From the NCBI GenBank assembly GCA_934270345.1, contig CAKQPT010000012.1, positions 7,605 to 71,604 on the forward strand: a DNA stretch of 64,000 nucleotides, read 5' to 3'. Origin of the DNA: an uncultured Oribacterium sp. Its GTDB lineage: Bacteria; Bacillota; Clostridia; Lachnospirales; Lachnospiraceae. Positions 24,428 through 33,942 of this stretch are shown piece after piece (position 1 is the stretch's first letter; every line of letters begins with the position of its first letter). The position numbers and the translations under genes were made by a program. Below the pieces are notes generated by a model that was not told the origin of the DNA, did no database searches, and saw only the letters and a program-made list of their open reading frames with translations.

Positions 24428-24823
24428 CTAACTCATCGGATATTCCTGAAGGGTGACAGAGACACTTGCACTTGTGACCGCACCGTGACCATCGAAGAAC
24501 GTGGCCTTCAGCTTTGCGGACTTTGCTGTCCATTTCTTACCGATACGCCGTCGGCCGAGAATCAGACTTCCGACCTTTCCGGTGTTCACATACTTCACGA
24601 GCTTGTTGTATACCGTCATCGGATTGACTCCGAGGTATGCAGACAGTGTCATGTCAAATGAGGCCTCCATGAGCTCTGTGCCGGTCTTTTCCGGCAGATC
24701 CTTATTATTGACCCTCTGATGCGTCGAGTACCTAGCAGAGGCGCTCAGGGCCAGATTTTCGATGGTCTGGACTGCATCGTCTGACACATGAAACGACAGC
24801 CCGGCGAATGAACCTACTCTCAT
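24428..24823 (-). CDS. tail completion/sheath-terminating protein gpU-like
   Basis: 131 residues from an ATG with GGAGG ahead, overlapping the gpV gene by 4 bases. The start 'VGSFAGLSFHVSD' and the rest ('YLGVNPMTVYNKLVKYVNTGKVGSLILGRRRIGKKW') fit the P2 gpU family, a small tail-associated protein. The residues encoded by upstream in-frame codons (to 24907) lie inside gpV and are not used. Confidence 0.75.
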   Translation of the reverse strand: MRVGSFAGLSFHVSDDAVQTIENLALSASARYSTHQRVNNKDLPEKTGTELMEASFDMTLSAYLGVNPMTVYNKLVKYVNTGKVGSLILGRRRIGKKWTAKSAKLKATFFDGHGAVTSASVSVTLQEYPMS

Positions 24824-25101
24824 GGAATCCTCCCCAGTATGTATCCGTCTGAATTCTGAATCGGCGAGTAGAGCACCAGCACAGCATCGTTGATGTTCGG
24901 CATCCATGTGGTGACGGATGCCTTATGCGTGTGCGTCGGATCGCCGGCTTTCTGCATTGCTACGCCGGCACCGTTATGCTGCAGGACCGGAAGCCAGCCG
25001 GAGGTCATGCCAGATTCTCTGAACAGGACTCTGACGGTCGTCCCCTGTACTGCGGTCACGATGCCGACCTGCACCATTCGTTTAATCAATGCATCATCCA
25101 T
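24820..25101 (-). CDS. baseplate assembly protein V (spike N-terminal part)
   Basis: 93 residues, a short gpV/gp5-type protein: 'VQVGIVTAVQGTTVRVLFRESGMTSGWLPVL' is the OB-fold of the membrane-puncturing spike, followed by 'NDAVLVLYSP...GYILGRIP'. P2 gpV is about 211 residues, so the spike beta-helix is missing here. The tip is either provided by another protein or absent. Confidence 0.82.
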   Translation of the reverse strand: MDDALIKRMVQVGIVTAVQGTTVRVLFRESGMTSGWLPVLQHNGAGVAMQKAGDPTHTHKASVTTWMPNINDAVLVLYSPIQNSDGYILGRIP

Positions 25102-26504
25102 CAGTAATTCTCCAATGTGCTTCTGAGTGAAATCGTGGTGGTGTAGCCGTTCGTGTCGATCGTGTGCTTTGCGGATGAGATGCAGTATTTACCATCCCAT
25201 GGGCCAAAGCCTGTGAGCGTCACGTTGGCACCAGCCACCAGCTTCGGGTCGCCCTCCAAAGTGAACGACCCTGTTTTCGAAAATTTGTTGTGCATGCGAA
25301 GCGTTTTCTCTGCGAGGGCTTTCGCCTCCGCGATGTCCTTGACCGCATACCACACCTCGAGCTGCTGCGCGGCGGCTGTCTGTGCATCCTTCGCCTGCTG
25401 CGCGGCGGTAGGCTTTGTCTTAGAAGTGGCGGCCTTCTTAGCAGCTGCCTCCTCCTTTGCTTTTGCTTCCGCGTCGTAGTCAGAGACTTTCGCAATGCCC
25501 TCGATCAGCACACCCTGTGGCGTCACATAGCGAACTCGGCAGGTATCATACTGGGTATCGCTTTTACTGGTCGAAACCTTATATCTAGAGTATCCGCTAC
25601 CTCGCTGGATGGTCCTCACAGACGGAAGCTTCTCATATGCGAACTGGTCGAAAATGACCACGTTCTTATTGGTTGCCTTCACGGATAATCCGAATCGATG
25701 AGCGACGCGAGACAGGAAAGTGATATCTGCTTCGTCCGTCTGCTCCTCGCGAACGATATCCGGATCTACGACAGACAGGTACTGTACAGCCATGCCGGCA
25801 GCGGACGCCATCTCGGTGGCCATGCCGGATAGTTTGTACTTTTCCCAGGCTTTCGTCTTTTTGGTCTGCCGGATCGGCGACGAATACGGGAGCGAGGTTC
25901 CCTTTATCGTGATTGTTGATGGTGGACCGGAGCAGTTCACAGAATCGAGTTCAAACGCTCCGGTATCGAGCGTCTCATCCGTACCCTCTGAGGTCCAGTT
26001 GAGACGATGGAAAACAGACTCGATGAGAAATGCCGGTTTTGTTACGACCTGCGTCTGAGCCTGTGCCTGCGCCTGTTCGTCCAGTTTCAGCCATGAGTTC
26101 CACATGTAGCCGTTCTGTCCGCCGTATGAGCATTGCCACCATGAACCGGAATGGTCGAGCACGGTGACCTTCGAGCCATACGGAGCACAGCTCAGTCTCG
26201 CAGTGCTCGTAGAAGGACCAGCTCGTAACCGGAGACCGGACGGAGCTGTCACAGTGGCCGTCTTGGTCGCTGTGGCCGTCTGCGTGGCGTTCTGTGCTGT
26301 TGTGGTAACACTACTCACGGCTGCATTGAGCGCCTCTGTGAGCCATTTCTGAAGCCAAACACTGTCGCGGTCCTGCACTCGTATCTGCAGATCGTCCGTT
26401 TCACCATCCTCATTGTCCGTATATGTTACGGATAAAAGATAAGGGGCAATATCGTTCGTGATATTTGCCTCCTTGAATGAAATGTCAGCTCGCGACTGTC
26501 TCAT
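25101..26504 (-). CDS. tail hub / late control protein D-like, with inserted SH3 domain
   Basis: 467 residues from the ATG with GGAGG upstream. The flanks match the gpD/gp27-like baseplate hub family ('TYTDNEDGETDDLQIRVQDRD' near the start; 'WEKYKLSGMATEMASAAGMAVQYLS' and 'ADITFLSRVAHRFGLSVK'). Between them, at about residues 88-135, is a bacterial SH3 domain ('GLRLRAGPSTSTARLSCAPYG...WWQCSYGGQNGYMWNSWL'), joined by Gln/Ala- and Thr-rich linkers. The SH3 module could bind cell-wall peptides during injection. Confidence 0.85.
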   Translation of the reverse strand: MRQSRADISFKEANITNDIAPYLLSVTYTDNEDGETDDLQIRVQDRDSVWLQKWLTEALNAAVSSVTTTAQNATQTATATKTATVTAPSGLRLRAGPSTSTARLSCAPYGSKVTVLDHSGSWWQCSYGGQNGYMWNSWLKLDEQAQAQAQTQVVTKPAFLIESVFHRLNWTSEGTDETLDTGAFELDSVNCSGPPSTITIKGTSLPYSSPIRQTKKTKAWEKYKLSGMATEMASAAGMAVQYLSVVDPDIVREEQTDEADITFLSRVAHRFGLSVKATNKNVVIFDQFAYEKLPSVRTIQRGSGYSRYKVSTSKSDTQYDTCRVRYVTPQGVLIEGIAKVSDYDAEAKAKEEAAAKKAATSKTKPTAAQQAKDAQTAAAQQLEVWYAVKDIAEAKALAEKTLRMHNKFSKTGSFTLEGDPKLVAGANVTLTGFGPWDGKYCISSAKHTIDTNGYTTTISLRSTLENY

Positions 26505-26707
26505 CCTTCTGCCTCCTTCCATGGAACCGTATCGGTCGGTTCTGTGGTATCAACATCAGGAATCGTGAGGACGATACCGGCCGGAAAAATGAAATAGTGA
26601 TTGTACCGGAGATTCGCCTGCAGGATGTTCCCTGTGTAGCGCGTATCACCGAGCGTCTTCTTCGCAATCATGTCCCATGTATCGCCCTGGATTGTTGAAT
26701 ATGTCAT
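26501..26707 (-). CDS. tail protein X (LysM-like)
   Basis: 68 residues with a single LysM-type fold, 'TYSTIQGDTWDMIAKKTLGDTRYTGNILQANLRY', matching phage P2 gpX, a small tail protein. It overlaps gpD downstream and the tape-measure gene upstream by 4 bases each, so the three are translationally coupled. Confidence 0.88.
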   Translation of the reverse strand: MTYSTIQGDTWDMIAKKTLGDTRYTGNILQANLRYNHYFIFPAGIVLTIPDVDTTEPTDTVPWKEAEG

Positions 26708-29700
26708 GTAAACGCCCTCCGTGCGAGATCTTCACTATTGTCTCTCAGTACCTCGAGGACTCGTTCCGCAAACTGTGATCCGTACCGGTCGAGCTGAGCC
26801 ATAACGCTTTCGTTCGCACCTCCTGCGATGTTGAAATTCACATTCACAGATGGAGTGAACGAATTGTTTACGGTCGACGAGCTGCTGGTCGGCATCTCGG
26901 CATTGATTCCCGGAGACTCCGCAAGGATGGCCTTCGTCTCGTTTGCGTTGTACACGGTCTCGCCGCCCTGAAATGCGACGAGCTCCGGTCCATCCTCACC
27001 GACGAGCTTCACGCCCTGCTCGGCGTTTCTGGTACCGGACGCATAGCCCTTTAGCTTTTTGCCACCGAGAGCACCCTGTGCTGCATTGTAGAGGTCCTTG
27101 TATGCCTGCGAGACCTTGCCGGTGCTGTCCGAAATTTCACGGATATATCCGTTGATCGTGGACCGTGCAGCCGTTCTGGCCTCAGAGGACATATCGAGTT
27201 CGCTGACAGACTGTGCAGCATTATCGGTGAGCGTCTTCATCTGAGCTGTGAACTCTGTCTGCATATCTGCGACTGAATCGGAAACGTTCTTCTGCTCCTT
27301 CTGCAGAGTCTGATAGTTATCGACCAGCTTCTGAACGGATCCATCGTCGCCCTTTTTCAGAGCATCGGCGATACCAGCGACGGCATTCACCGAGTTCTCG
27401 GAACCATCAACGAAATTCGCGAGCACATCAGAGAGACCGTCGAACTTCTCGACATTCTCCTGCACGAGTTCGAGGTTGGAGTTGTAGTCCTCCCAGTATT
27501 TCGCCTGACCCTCGAGGTTTGAATTGATGGTGCCGATGGAGAGTTCAGAAACCTTCGCGGCCTCATCCCAGAGACCCCACTGTCCGGAGATGGACTCATA
27601 CGCAGAATCGTAGGCCTCCTGGTATTTCTCGGACAGCTCCTCGATACTGCCGGCGGTGTCATTGATGATGGAATTAAAATCGTCATCCGTGTTTTTATTC
27701 GCATCGGTCGACGATGTATTCGCATCGACAGCGCCTGTGAGATTCTCATATGCCTGCTGAGACAGCTCGATCTGCTCGTTGGCCGCCTCGACGGCCTCGC
27801 GGTCATTGTCTACGGCCTTCTGAGCGATATCGTAGGCATCCTGCGCAGATGCCATCTCGTTCTCAGCGTCGAACAGAGATTCCGTGAACTCACGCTGATA
27901 CTGCTCCATTTCCTCATGAACACGAGCGTAGTTCTCGCCGTTCTTCGAGCAGTTGTTCAGACGCTCGTTATAGTCCGCCATGGTGTCTGAGTATTCCTTC
28001 TGCAGATCAGCATGCTTCTTCTGAGCGTCTGTGAGGTCCTGCTGGGCCTTTGTGAGTTTGATGGAGTTCTTCTCCGCCTCGATGATTACATCGGCCTGTG
28101 CGGAGTAAACGGACTTCATTTTCTCCTGGTAGGCCTGTGCCTTCGCCTCTTCCTCCCATGCCTTAGCACGTTCTCTGAGAGCGGCAACACCACCCTTGAT
28201 TTTATCGTTCTCGAGGTCGATCTGATCAGCGAGGTTAGGCATCGTCTGAGCGAGTAGTTCGAGGGTGTTGTGGTAGTCCTTCTGAGCAGAGTCTGTGTTG
28301 AGGCCGGCCTTCTCCATCTCGGCCAGCTTATCGATGTAGCGGTCAGCTGCATTCGATGTGGCCTCGACAGAACCGATAGTATCGTCGAATGATGTCTGCG
28401 CATCAGCCATCACGTCCTTTAGACTCAGCGCCTGTGCACTCAGCTGTGCAGCAGCCCGGTCGTTCGCTGTGAACGAATCATAGAGAGCGCCTCCGACAGC
28501 GACTACACCGGCTATTCCGGCAGCTACACCGAGAAGCGGAAGACCTCCGATCGATGCACTGAACAGCGGAATGATTTTATCCGACAGACTCATCACGGTA
28601 TTGAATGCGACGACTCCAGTGGTTAGTCCGGCAAGCGCTCCAGCGCCTCCGACGATAGCCTTCACCAAGGTTGGGTTGTCCTTTATGAACTCGTTCACCT
28701 GCGTGAGGATTTCGCTGCCGTGCTTGTAGAGGTTCGTCATGTCATCCTGGTACAGTTCGCCCATGGAGATCTGAACGCCCTCAATAGCACTCTGCATGAT
28801 GGTGTAGGCACCATTCATGTTATCGAGCTGGGTTTTTGCCTGCTGAGCTGCAGATCCGGAAGCATTTTCAAGACCGTCGACGAAAGCATTCACCTTATCA
28901 GTGGTTGATGCGGTCATCTTATTGAACGCATTCATACCATTGGTGGTGAAGATCTGATTCAAATAAGCATTTTTCTGCTGGTCGTTGTAGCCGTTGAGTG
29001 TAGAACTTAGCTCATCAACTACATCGTTGAAATCGAGCGCCTTTCCGGTCGAATCATAGGCAGATATACCGAGTTCATCGAGAATGGCTTTCGCTTCCTC
29101 TGTAGGCGCATACAGGTCGGTCATGGCACGATTCAGCATGGTACCTGCTTCAGCGCCCGTCTTGCCCTGCTCAGCGAGTCTCAGAAGGGAAAGTGTTACA
29201 GAATCCGCACTCTGCGAATAACCATTTGCTGTGGCACCGGCTGTCGCGAGCGCTTCACCTAACTGGGAAACGTTCGTGTTCGCCATCGTGGCACCCTTCG
29301 CCATGAGGTCAGCATAGTAGTTCGCATTGTCCATGCTGTCGCCGAATGCCTTCACGGTCGTTGTGATATATCCAGCAGACTGAGCGAGGTCCATACCACC
29401 GGCGGCGGCCAGATCGAGCACGACCGGCAGACCGGATATCTGCTCCTGCGCATTGAGTCCGGCCATCGCGAGGATGTAGAGACCTTCTGCAGACTGCTGT
29501 GCCGTGAACGATGTCGTGGCGCCCATCTCTTTCGCATAATCAGAGAGATCGGAGACCGCTCCGGTCGTAGTGCCCATAGTCGCGGCGACCTGACTCATTT
29601 CAGCCTGGAACGAACCGGAGACCTGCAGTGTTTCACCATATGCACCAACAAGGCTCTTGAAGCCCTCGATCAGACCGGAGGAAACGAGTGCATTTGACAT

Positions 29701-30213
29701 ACCGTTGATAGCGTCAATGGTACTTCCACCCATTTTCTCGGCCTGCTCGGCAGCAGCTTCCTGTGCCTTCTTGAGCTTGTCTGTCTCGGTGGCAAGACGC
29801 GCCTGCTCCTGTTTCAGATTGCTGGTATCAATACCGGCCTCCTCCATAGAAGCACCGAGCTTGTGAAGCTCTGCGGTCTGCTCATCGAGAGACTTCGTGG
29901 TCTTTTCAATCTGGGCCTGTTTAGATAACAGCTTATTCTCGAGAGAAGACGAATAGTTCCCTGTCTCCTGGATCTCCTTCTGAATGTTCTCGTACTGCTT
30001 CTGAAGAAGCTGCAGCTTTTCCTGTGTGCGTGAGATTGCGCTCTGCTGTTTCTCGTATGCGGAAATCTGACTCTGCATCGAGTTGAGACCCGCAATATCA
30101 CGCTGCATAGCGCGGACAGTGTCAGAAGCCTTGGAGAACGACTGTGTGAATCCATGATTCAGCTGGCCATTCAAGGCGAACAAAATCTGATATTCTTTTG
30201 AATTTACGGCCAT
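26704..30213 (-). CDS. tail tape measure protein
   Basis: 1169 residues, the largest protein of the tail module; its length sets tail length. Residues ~30-165 are a coiled coil rich in Lys/Gln/Glu. A conserved tape-measure domain follows ('FQAEMSQVAATMGTTTGAVSDLSDYAKEMGATTSFTAQQSAEGLYILAMAG', ~200-430), then a hydrophobic region (~545-600) that may insert in the membrane. A second long coiled coil follows, and the C-terminus is short and ordered. It starts just after the frameshifted tail chaperone, with AAGGAGG ahead. Confidence 0.95.
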   Translation of the reverse strand: MAVNSKEYQILFALNGQLNHGFTQSFSKASDTVRAMQRDIAGLNSMQSQISAYEKQQSAISRTQEKLQLLQKQYENIQKEIQETGNYSSSLENKLLSKQAQIEKTTKSLDEQTAELHKLGASMEEAGIDTSNLKQEQARLATETDKLKKAQEAAAEQAEKMGGSTIDAINGMSNALVSSGLIEGFKSLVGAYGETLQVSGSFQAEMSQVAATMGTTTGAVSDLSDYAKEMGATTSFTAQQSAEGLYILAMAGLNAQEQISGLPVVLDLAAAGGMDLAQSAGYITTTVKAFGDSMDNANYYADLMAKGATMANTNVSQLGEALATAGATANGYSQSADSVTLSLLRLAEQGKTGAEAGTMLNRAMTDLYAPTEEAKAILDELGISAYDSTGKALDFNDVVDELSSTLNGYNDQQKNAYLNQIFTTNGMNAFNKMTASTTDKVNAFVDGLENASGSAAQQAKTQLDNMNGAYTIMQSAIEGVQISMGELYQDDMTNLYKHGSEILTQVNEFIKDNPTLVKAIVGGAGALAGLTTGVVAFNTVMSLSDKIIPLFSASIGGLPLLGVAAGIAGVVAVGGALYDSFTANDRAAAQLSAQALSLKDVMADAQTSFDDTIGSVEATSNAADRYIDKLAEMEKAGLNTDSAQKDYHNTLELLAQTMPNLADQIDLENDKIKGGVAALRERAKAWEEEAKAQAYQEKMKSVYSAQADVIIEAEKNSIKLTKAQQDLTDAQKKHADLQKEYSDTMADYNERLNNCSKNGENYARVHEEMEQYQREFTESLFDAENEMASAQDAYDIAQKAVDNDREAVEAANEQIELSQQAYENLTGAVDANTSSTDANKNTDDDFNSIINDTAGSIEELSEKYQEAYDSAYESISGQWGLWDEAAKVSELSIGTINSNLEGQAKYWEDYNSNLELVQENVEKFDGLSDVLANFVDGSENSVNAVAGIADALKKGDDGSVQKLVDNYQTLQKEQKNVSDSVADMQTEFTAQMKTLTDNAAQSVSELDMSSEARTAARSTINGYIREISDSTGKVSQAYKDLYNAAQGALGGKKLKGYASGTRNAEQGVKLVGEDGPELVAFQGGETVYNANETKAILAESPGINAEMPTSSSSTVNNSFTPSVNVNFNIAGGANESVMAQLDRYGSQFAERVLEVLRDNSEDLARRAFT

Positions 30214-30214
30214 G

Positions 30215-30729
30215 TCATTCCTCCTTCTTTGGAATCAAGCTGTTGTTGATGTCGATCCACATGACGAACTCTGTCAGAGGGCAATCCATCCAGAAGTCGA
30301 CCGAGGTGTGATTGCTCTTTGCCATGATCAGCGAATTCTTCATCACCCACTCGGCAGGGTTATCACCGCTTATCCCGGTTCGTTGAAAAAATTTCTGCAG
30401 GAAACCATCAGCTGCTCGAACTTGTTCATCGGCAGTGCCTGAATAAGGTCGGAACCGACAGGCTCTGTGCAGGCCTTCGCGGCCATGATCGTGCAGAAAT
30501 CCGGGTCGAACCTCGGAGAGAGGACAATGATTCCCTTCGAGCCGAGTTCTCTGTAGATCGCGACGAAATCGCGTCCGGTCAGCTTCGTGAAATCGAATGT
30601 GAGAGAGTTCAGTTCCTTATCCTCGTACTTGAACGGAGTAGCAAAGCTCATCGTGTAATGAGCAGCCTTCTTTCCGGAATCGAGCAGCTTCTCAGCCGTT
30701 GTAGATGTTTCGTTTTTCTTTTCTGCCAT
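30215..30729 (-). CDS. tail assembly chaperone, gpE plus -1 frameshift extension
   Basis: The zero-frame product gpE spans 30370-30729 (119 residues, tail assembly chaperone family, 'FDFTKLTGRDFVAIYREL'). Near its end the RNA has U UUU UUC (30386-30392 on the plus coordinates), a classic -1 slippery heptamer. After slippage the frame stays open for about 56 codons, containing DFWMDCPLTEFVMWI, the usual C-terminal extension signature, and stops at 30215-30217, just before the tape-measure ATG. The two products chaperone the tape measure in P2- and lambda-like phages. Confidence 0.88.
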
Positions 30730-30799
30730 TGTTTTGCTCCTTTACAGAAAAACCACCTCCGGTTTTGATGCCAGAGGTGGTGAGGTGAAATGAAAATGC

Positions 30800-31306
30800 T
30801 TATCTTCCGAGTGCCTTTCTGACATTCTCGAGATAGTCGACGCCGTCGATGTAGCAGATATAGTTCAGTGGGTCGAGCTCAATCTGCTTTACACCCTCGA
30901 TGTATACTGCATAGTAGCGAACTGCGAAGCTGCTTGCCGGTGAGGTGGCGCTGTGAGGTGCGAGCGTACCTCCGGTGAGGCCCTTCGGAATAACCACCAG
31001 AACACGCTTGATGTTCTTGTACTCGAGCTCACAGGTAACAGGGTTCTCATCCTGTCGAGCAGCTCTCAGCTCGATGTGGTGACGCTTAGGCGTAGACAGA
31101 CCGTATGCCTCATTCGTGTGCTCTCTCCAGTTCAGTGAGAGCGTCATGGCATCAATGTGGGCGGTGACGGCTTCGATGTTGCCACCGATACCAGCACCGG
31201 ACAGAGACTGCGTGAGGAACGAGATATCCGGCAGCACTGCCGAAGCGGTGCCGTCGTATCTGTTCGCGTCCTCGTATACGTCATAATTGACAGTTAACTG
31301 TTCCAT
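30800..31306 (-). CDS. major tail tube protein FII
   Basis: 168-residue tail tube protein of the P2 FII family, forming the inner tube through which DNA passes. 'LPDISFLTQSLSGAGIGGNIEAVTAHIDAMTLSLNWR' and 'YAVYIEGVKQIELDPLNYICYIDGVDYL' are family-typical, including the closing beta-hairpin. It follows the sheath gene by 13 bases. Confidence 0.93.
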   Translation of the reverse strand: MEQLTVNYDVYEDANRYDGTASAVLPDISFLTQSLSGAGIGGNIEAVTAHIDAMTLSLNWREHTNEAYGLSTPKRHHIELRAARQDENPVTCELEYKNIKRVLVVIPKGLTGGTLAPHSATSPASSFAVRYYAVYIEGVKQIELDPLNYICYIDGVDYLENVRKALGR

Positions 31307-31319
31307 ACTTCCTCCTTCC

Positions 31320-32498
31320 TTAGCCGACCAGCGCGGTCTCTACGTAGCTCGCATCATACTCCAGCACGAAGTCGAGCTCCTGCATCGGAGACGGCGGAGT
31401 GATGTAGATGTGAACCTTGATGATTCCGGCCATGAGGTTTGCGAGTGGGTTCTCGTCGTCGTGGATCTCCGCTCTTGCACCGAGGAGATAGCCCTGGCCA
31501 ACGAGGCCATTCAGCCAGATGTTGACGGAATCCATGATGGTATCAAGGAGACGTCTGTTCATCGGCTTATCCAGCTTCTTCCAGTAGGTCTTGATGAGCG
31601 TGTTGTTGACGAAGTCGAACATACGCGCGATCGGGATGAAGTAGTCCTTCACATCGGTGCTGGTCGGATAGCATCCGGTATAGTTGCCCCATGCCACGAG
31701 GGAACCCATGTGGTTGAGGGCGGTCACGATGCCGGCATTGTTCAGAACGTTCGCCTGGTTTAGCGACAGGAGCACCTCGGTGCCGTCCTTCAGGCAGATG
31801 CCGTCGCCGTAGATCTCCTTGTTGGACGGGGACTCATACGGAATACCGGAGTTCTCTGCGTCGGTAGCGGCTGTTCTGCCTGCGATGATGGTGGACATGT
31901 GGAACTTCTTGTCACCGAGCTTCATGAACGGCCAGCAGACGATGTCGTTCTCTGTGAACGAGCCGGCGTTCTTCTTCGTCACTGCAGCTGTGTAGGAGTC
32001 TGCATCGACATCGACGATAGCCTTCGCTCTGAACATACCGTTCACGACCGGAGCCTTCGCATGCATCGCAGTCACGACCTCAGATTCTGTTGAGAATCCA
32101 GGAGCGACGAGCATATCCGGGATGATGCCGAACATCGACATGCAGAGCTCGATAGCCTCAAAACCGGTGGCCACCTGTGTAGCGGTCGCAGTGAGGTCCT
32201 TGCTACCCTCACTAGCAGTGCCAACAGGGTTGATGATGACCGGCTGGCGTCCGAAAATCTTGAAATGAGAGTAGATGAACTCGCAGATCGGGAACTTCTC
32301 CCAGTCATCAGAGTAGCCGAGTGCCTCGACAGCCTCCGCATAGGAAGTGCAAAGCACCGGAGTGCCCGGAGTCGCGGCCTTTTCAGCCTTCGAGAGCGGA
32401 GCAGGACCGACCACGAACGGGATACCGACATCCGCCGTGTTCGGAGTTGATACAGCTGTAGCATTCTGCGTTACCTTAATGCCGTGATTAACAGCCAT
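31320..32498 (-). CDS. tail sheath protein FI
   Basis: 392-residue contractile sheath protein of the P2 FI family. The N-terminal 'HGIKVTQNATAVSTPNTADVGIPFVVG', 'WGNYTGCYPTSTDVKDYFIPIARMFDFVNNTLIKTYW' and the C-terminal 'ITPPSPMQELDFVLEYDAS' strand-exchange region are diagnostic. Its presence defines the phage as a contractile-tailed (myovirus-like) virus. GGAGG precedes the ATG. Confidence 0.95.
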   Translation of the reverse strand: MAVNHGIKVTQNATAVSTPNTADVGIPFVVGPAPLSKAEKAATPGTPVLCTSYAEAVEALGYSDDWEKFPICEFIYSHFKIFGRQPVIINPVGTASEGSKDLTATATQVATGFEAIELCMSMFGIIPDMLVAPGFSTESEVVTAMHAKAPVVNGMFRAKAIVDVDADSYTAAVTKKNAGSFTENDIVCWPFMKLGDKKFHMSTIIAGRTAATDAENSGIPYESPSNKEIYGDGICLKDGTEVLLSLNQANVLNNAGIVTALNHMGSLVAWGNYTGCYPTSTDVKDYFIPIARMFDFVNNTLIKTYWKKLDKPMNRRLLDTIMDSVNIWLNGLVGQGYLLGARAEIHDDENPLANLMAGIIKVHIYITPPSPMQELDFVLEYDASYVETALVG

Positions 32499-32512
32499 GT
32501 GTTTTCCTCCTT

Positions 32513-32797
32513 TTAATCTTCATTACGGGCAATGCGTCTGTAGAGCTTGTACAGGTCACTGCCCTGGGTCTTTAACTCGGCCATTGCCTTCGGGAAATCA
32601 GCTCCATCGACAATGAGCGCTTTCAGAGACGGCTTGTGATTGAGTGCGATGACGATTTCCGGTCGCCGAAGCGCCTCTTTCACAGAACCGGGGATGATGG
32701 TGCCGGTCTGAAGGATGCCCTTCAGTGACGGGCCCATGTAAATTGAATAGCCGGCAGATTTACCGCCGGCTTCCTCTGGTGTTCTTTTTACTGACAT
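32513..32797 (-). CDS. small tail-region protein, unknown
   Basis: 94 residues from an ATG overlapping the previous gene's stop (TAATG). It is rich in Lys and Gly, with 'GYSIYMGPSLKGILQTGTIIPG' and 'LKALIVDGADFPKAMAELK'. It lies between a tail-completion gene and the sheath, a place where small assembly proteins are usual. No named family was recognised. Confidence 0.7.
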   Translation of the reverse strand: MSVKRTPEEAGGKSAGYSIYMGPSLKGILQTGTIIPGSVKEALRRPEIVIALNHKPSLKALIVDGADFPKAMAELKTQGSDLYKLYRRIARNED

Positions 32798-33312
32798 TAC
32801 AAATAGTCCTTTCCGAAAAGCATCTGACGTTCCTCCTGTACAGATGGAATCTCCCATGTGGTGACCATCTCGCCTACGTAGTACGGCTGCAGATCCTCCT
32901 GGTAGATGACAGTTTCGATTTTTCCGTCATCATCTCCTGTGTACAGTCGGTATCGATTGTCTACGACAGGGAATTTGAGAAGGGCGATTCTCATGCGTTC
33001 CATGAGATTCATGAGCATGAGCGAACCTTCGACCGCGTCCTCGTTGAATACGCAGAAAATAGAGCGAATTGTAACAAGAGAACGGTTTCTGCTTCCGTCT
33101 GGAATGAGATCCTGTCCGGTCACCTTCTTATGCAGGATGTACGGGGCGTACTTCGTCGGCGTCTTTCCGCTCGGCAGGGCCATCACATGGACACCTGCTG
33201 GTCGGTACTCGTCCGAAGCCTCGCCCTTCTCACGCTTTGTCGGGAGAATCATGTCCTTCGTCTGCTCCTCGGTGAACTTTTTTAGTGCCTCGAGAAATGT
33301 TACTGTGTCCAT
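32797..33312 (-). CDS. probable tail terminator/head-tail joining protein
   Basis: 171 residues. Its position (after the gpZ-like protein and before the sheath) and mixed alpha/beta pattern ('LMERMRIALLKFPVVDNRYRLY', 'YYVGEMVTTWEIPSVQEE') resemble phage tail terminator proteins that cap the tube. No motif is decisive. The start has a usable site ahead (GGGGGAAGTAAATG), and it overlaps the next gene by one base. Confidence 0.6.
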   Translation of the reverse strand: MDTVTFLEALKKFTEEQTKDMILPTKREKGEASDEYRPAGVHVMALPSGKTPTKYAPYILHKKVTGQDLIPDGSRNRSLVTIRSIFCVFNEDAVEGSLMLMNLMERMRIALLKFPVVDNRYRLYTGDDDGKIETVIYQEDLQPYYVGEMVTTWEIPSVQEERQMLFGKDYL

Positions 33313-33942
33313 TTACTTCCCCCATCCATTCAAAATTCGTGTGATTTCATGCTCGATACGTTCCTCGAACTTATCCGATGCATCCTTAACAAGCTTCTCA
33401 GCAACCTCCTCGTTACCGACCATCTGAGCGACAGACGGGCCCATGATTTCCTCGATGCCTGCTCCGTTTCTTGAGAATATTCCGGTATGGTCATTGGACA
33501 TGGTTGCCGTGAATGCATGCTCAAACAGTGCAGGAGATGTGCCGAGGAGCACATGCCCATAGGCCGGACGTCCTTTCGGAAGCATCTGCCATCCTTTGCT
33601 CGTATAGCCTCGAACGAGGTCGTTTTTGTCGTAGATCGGGCTCTTGGGCCTCGATCCATCGAACCGATACAGAGGAATTTTCCGGCCGGAGAACCGGACG
33701 CTTGCGATAACGCCGTTTCCAGTCTGATAGCTGACCTTTATGGTTTCCTCGGATCGGATGTTCTTTTCGGAGATAGCGTATCGCTCACGGATTCTCTCAT
33801 ATGATTTCTTGCGGAGCTCTGCGACCGCTCTCGGCATTGCCGAGTTGATTGCTTTTTGGACTCCGTCCGGAACACTGGACAGAACCTTATCCGCACGTTC
33901 GAGCGCCTCACCGCCGAATGCATCGACTTTTACTACCATCAT
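33313..33942 (-). CDS. minor tail protein Z-like / head-tail joining protein
   Basis: 209 residues. The N-terminal helix pair 'LERADKVLSSVPDGVQKAINSAMPRAVAELRKKSYERIRERY' and the basic middle ('YTSKGWQMLPKGRPAYGHVLLG') fit the lambda gpZ/prophage minor tail protein Z family. The start overlaps the upstream stop (ATGATG around TGA). It is the last gene before the tail terminator and sheath. Confidence 0.75.
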   Translation of the reverse strand: MMVVKVDAFGGEALERADKVLSSVPDGVQKAINSAMPRAVAELRKKSYERIRERYAISEKNIRSEETIKVSYQTGNGVIASVRFSGRKIPLYRFDGSRPKSPIYDKNDLVRGYTSKGWQMLPKGRPAYGHVLLGTSPALFEHAFTATMSNDHTGIFSRNGAGIEEIMGPSVAQMVGNEEVAEKLVKDASDKFEERIEHEITRILNGWGK

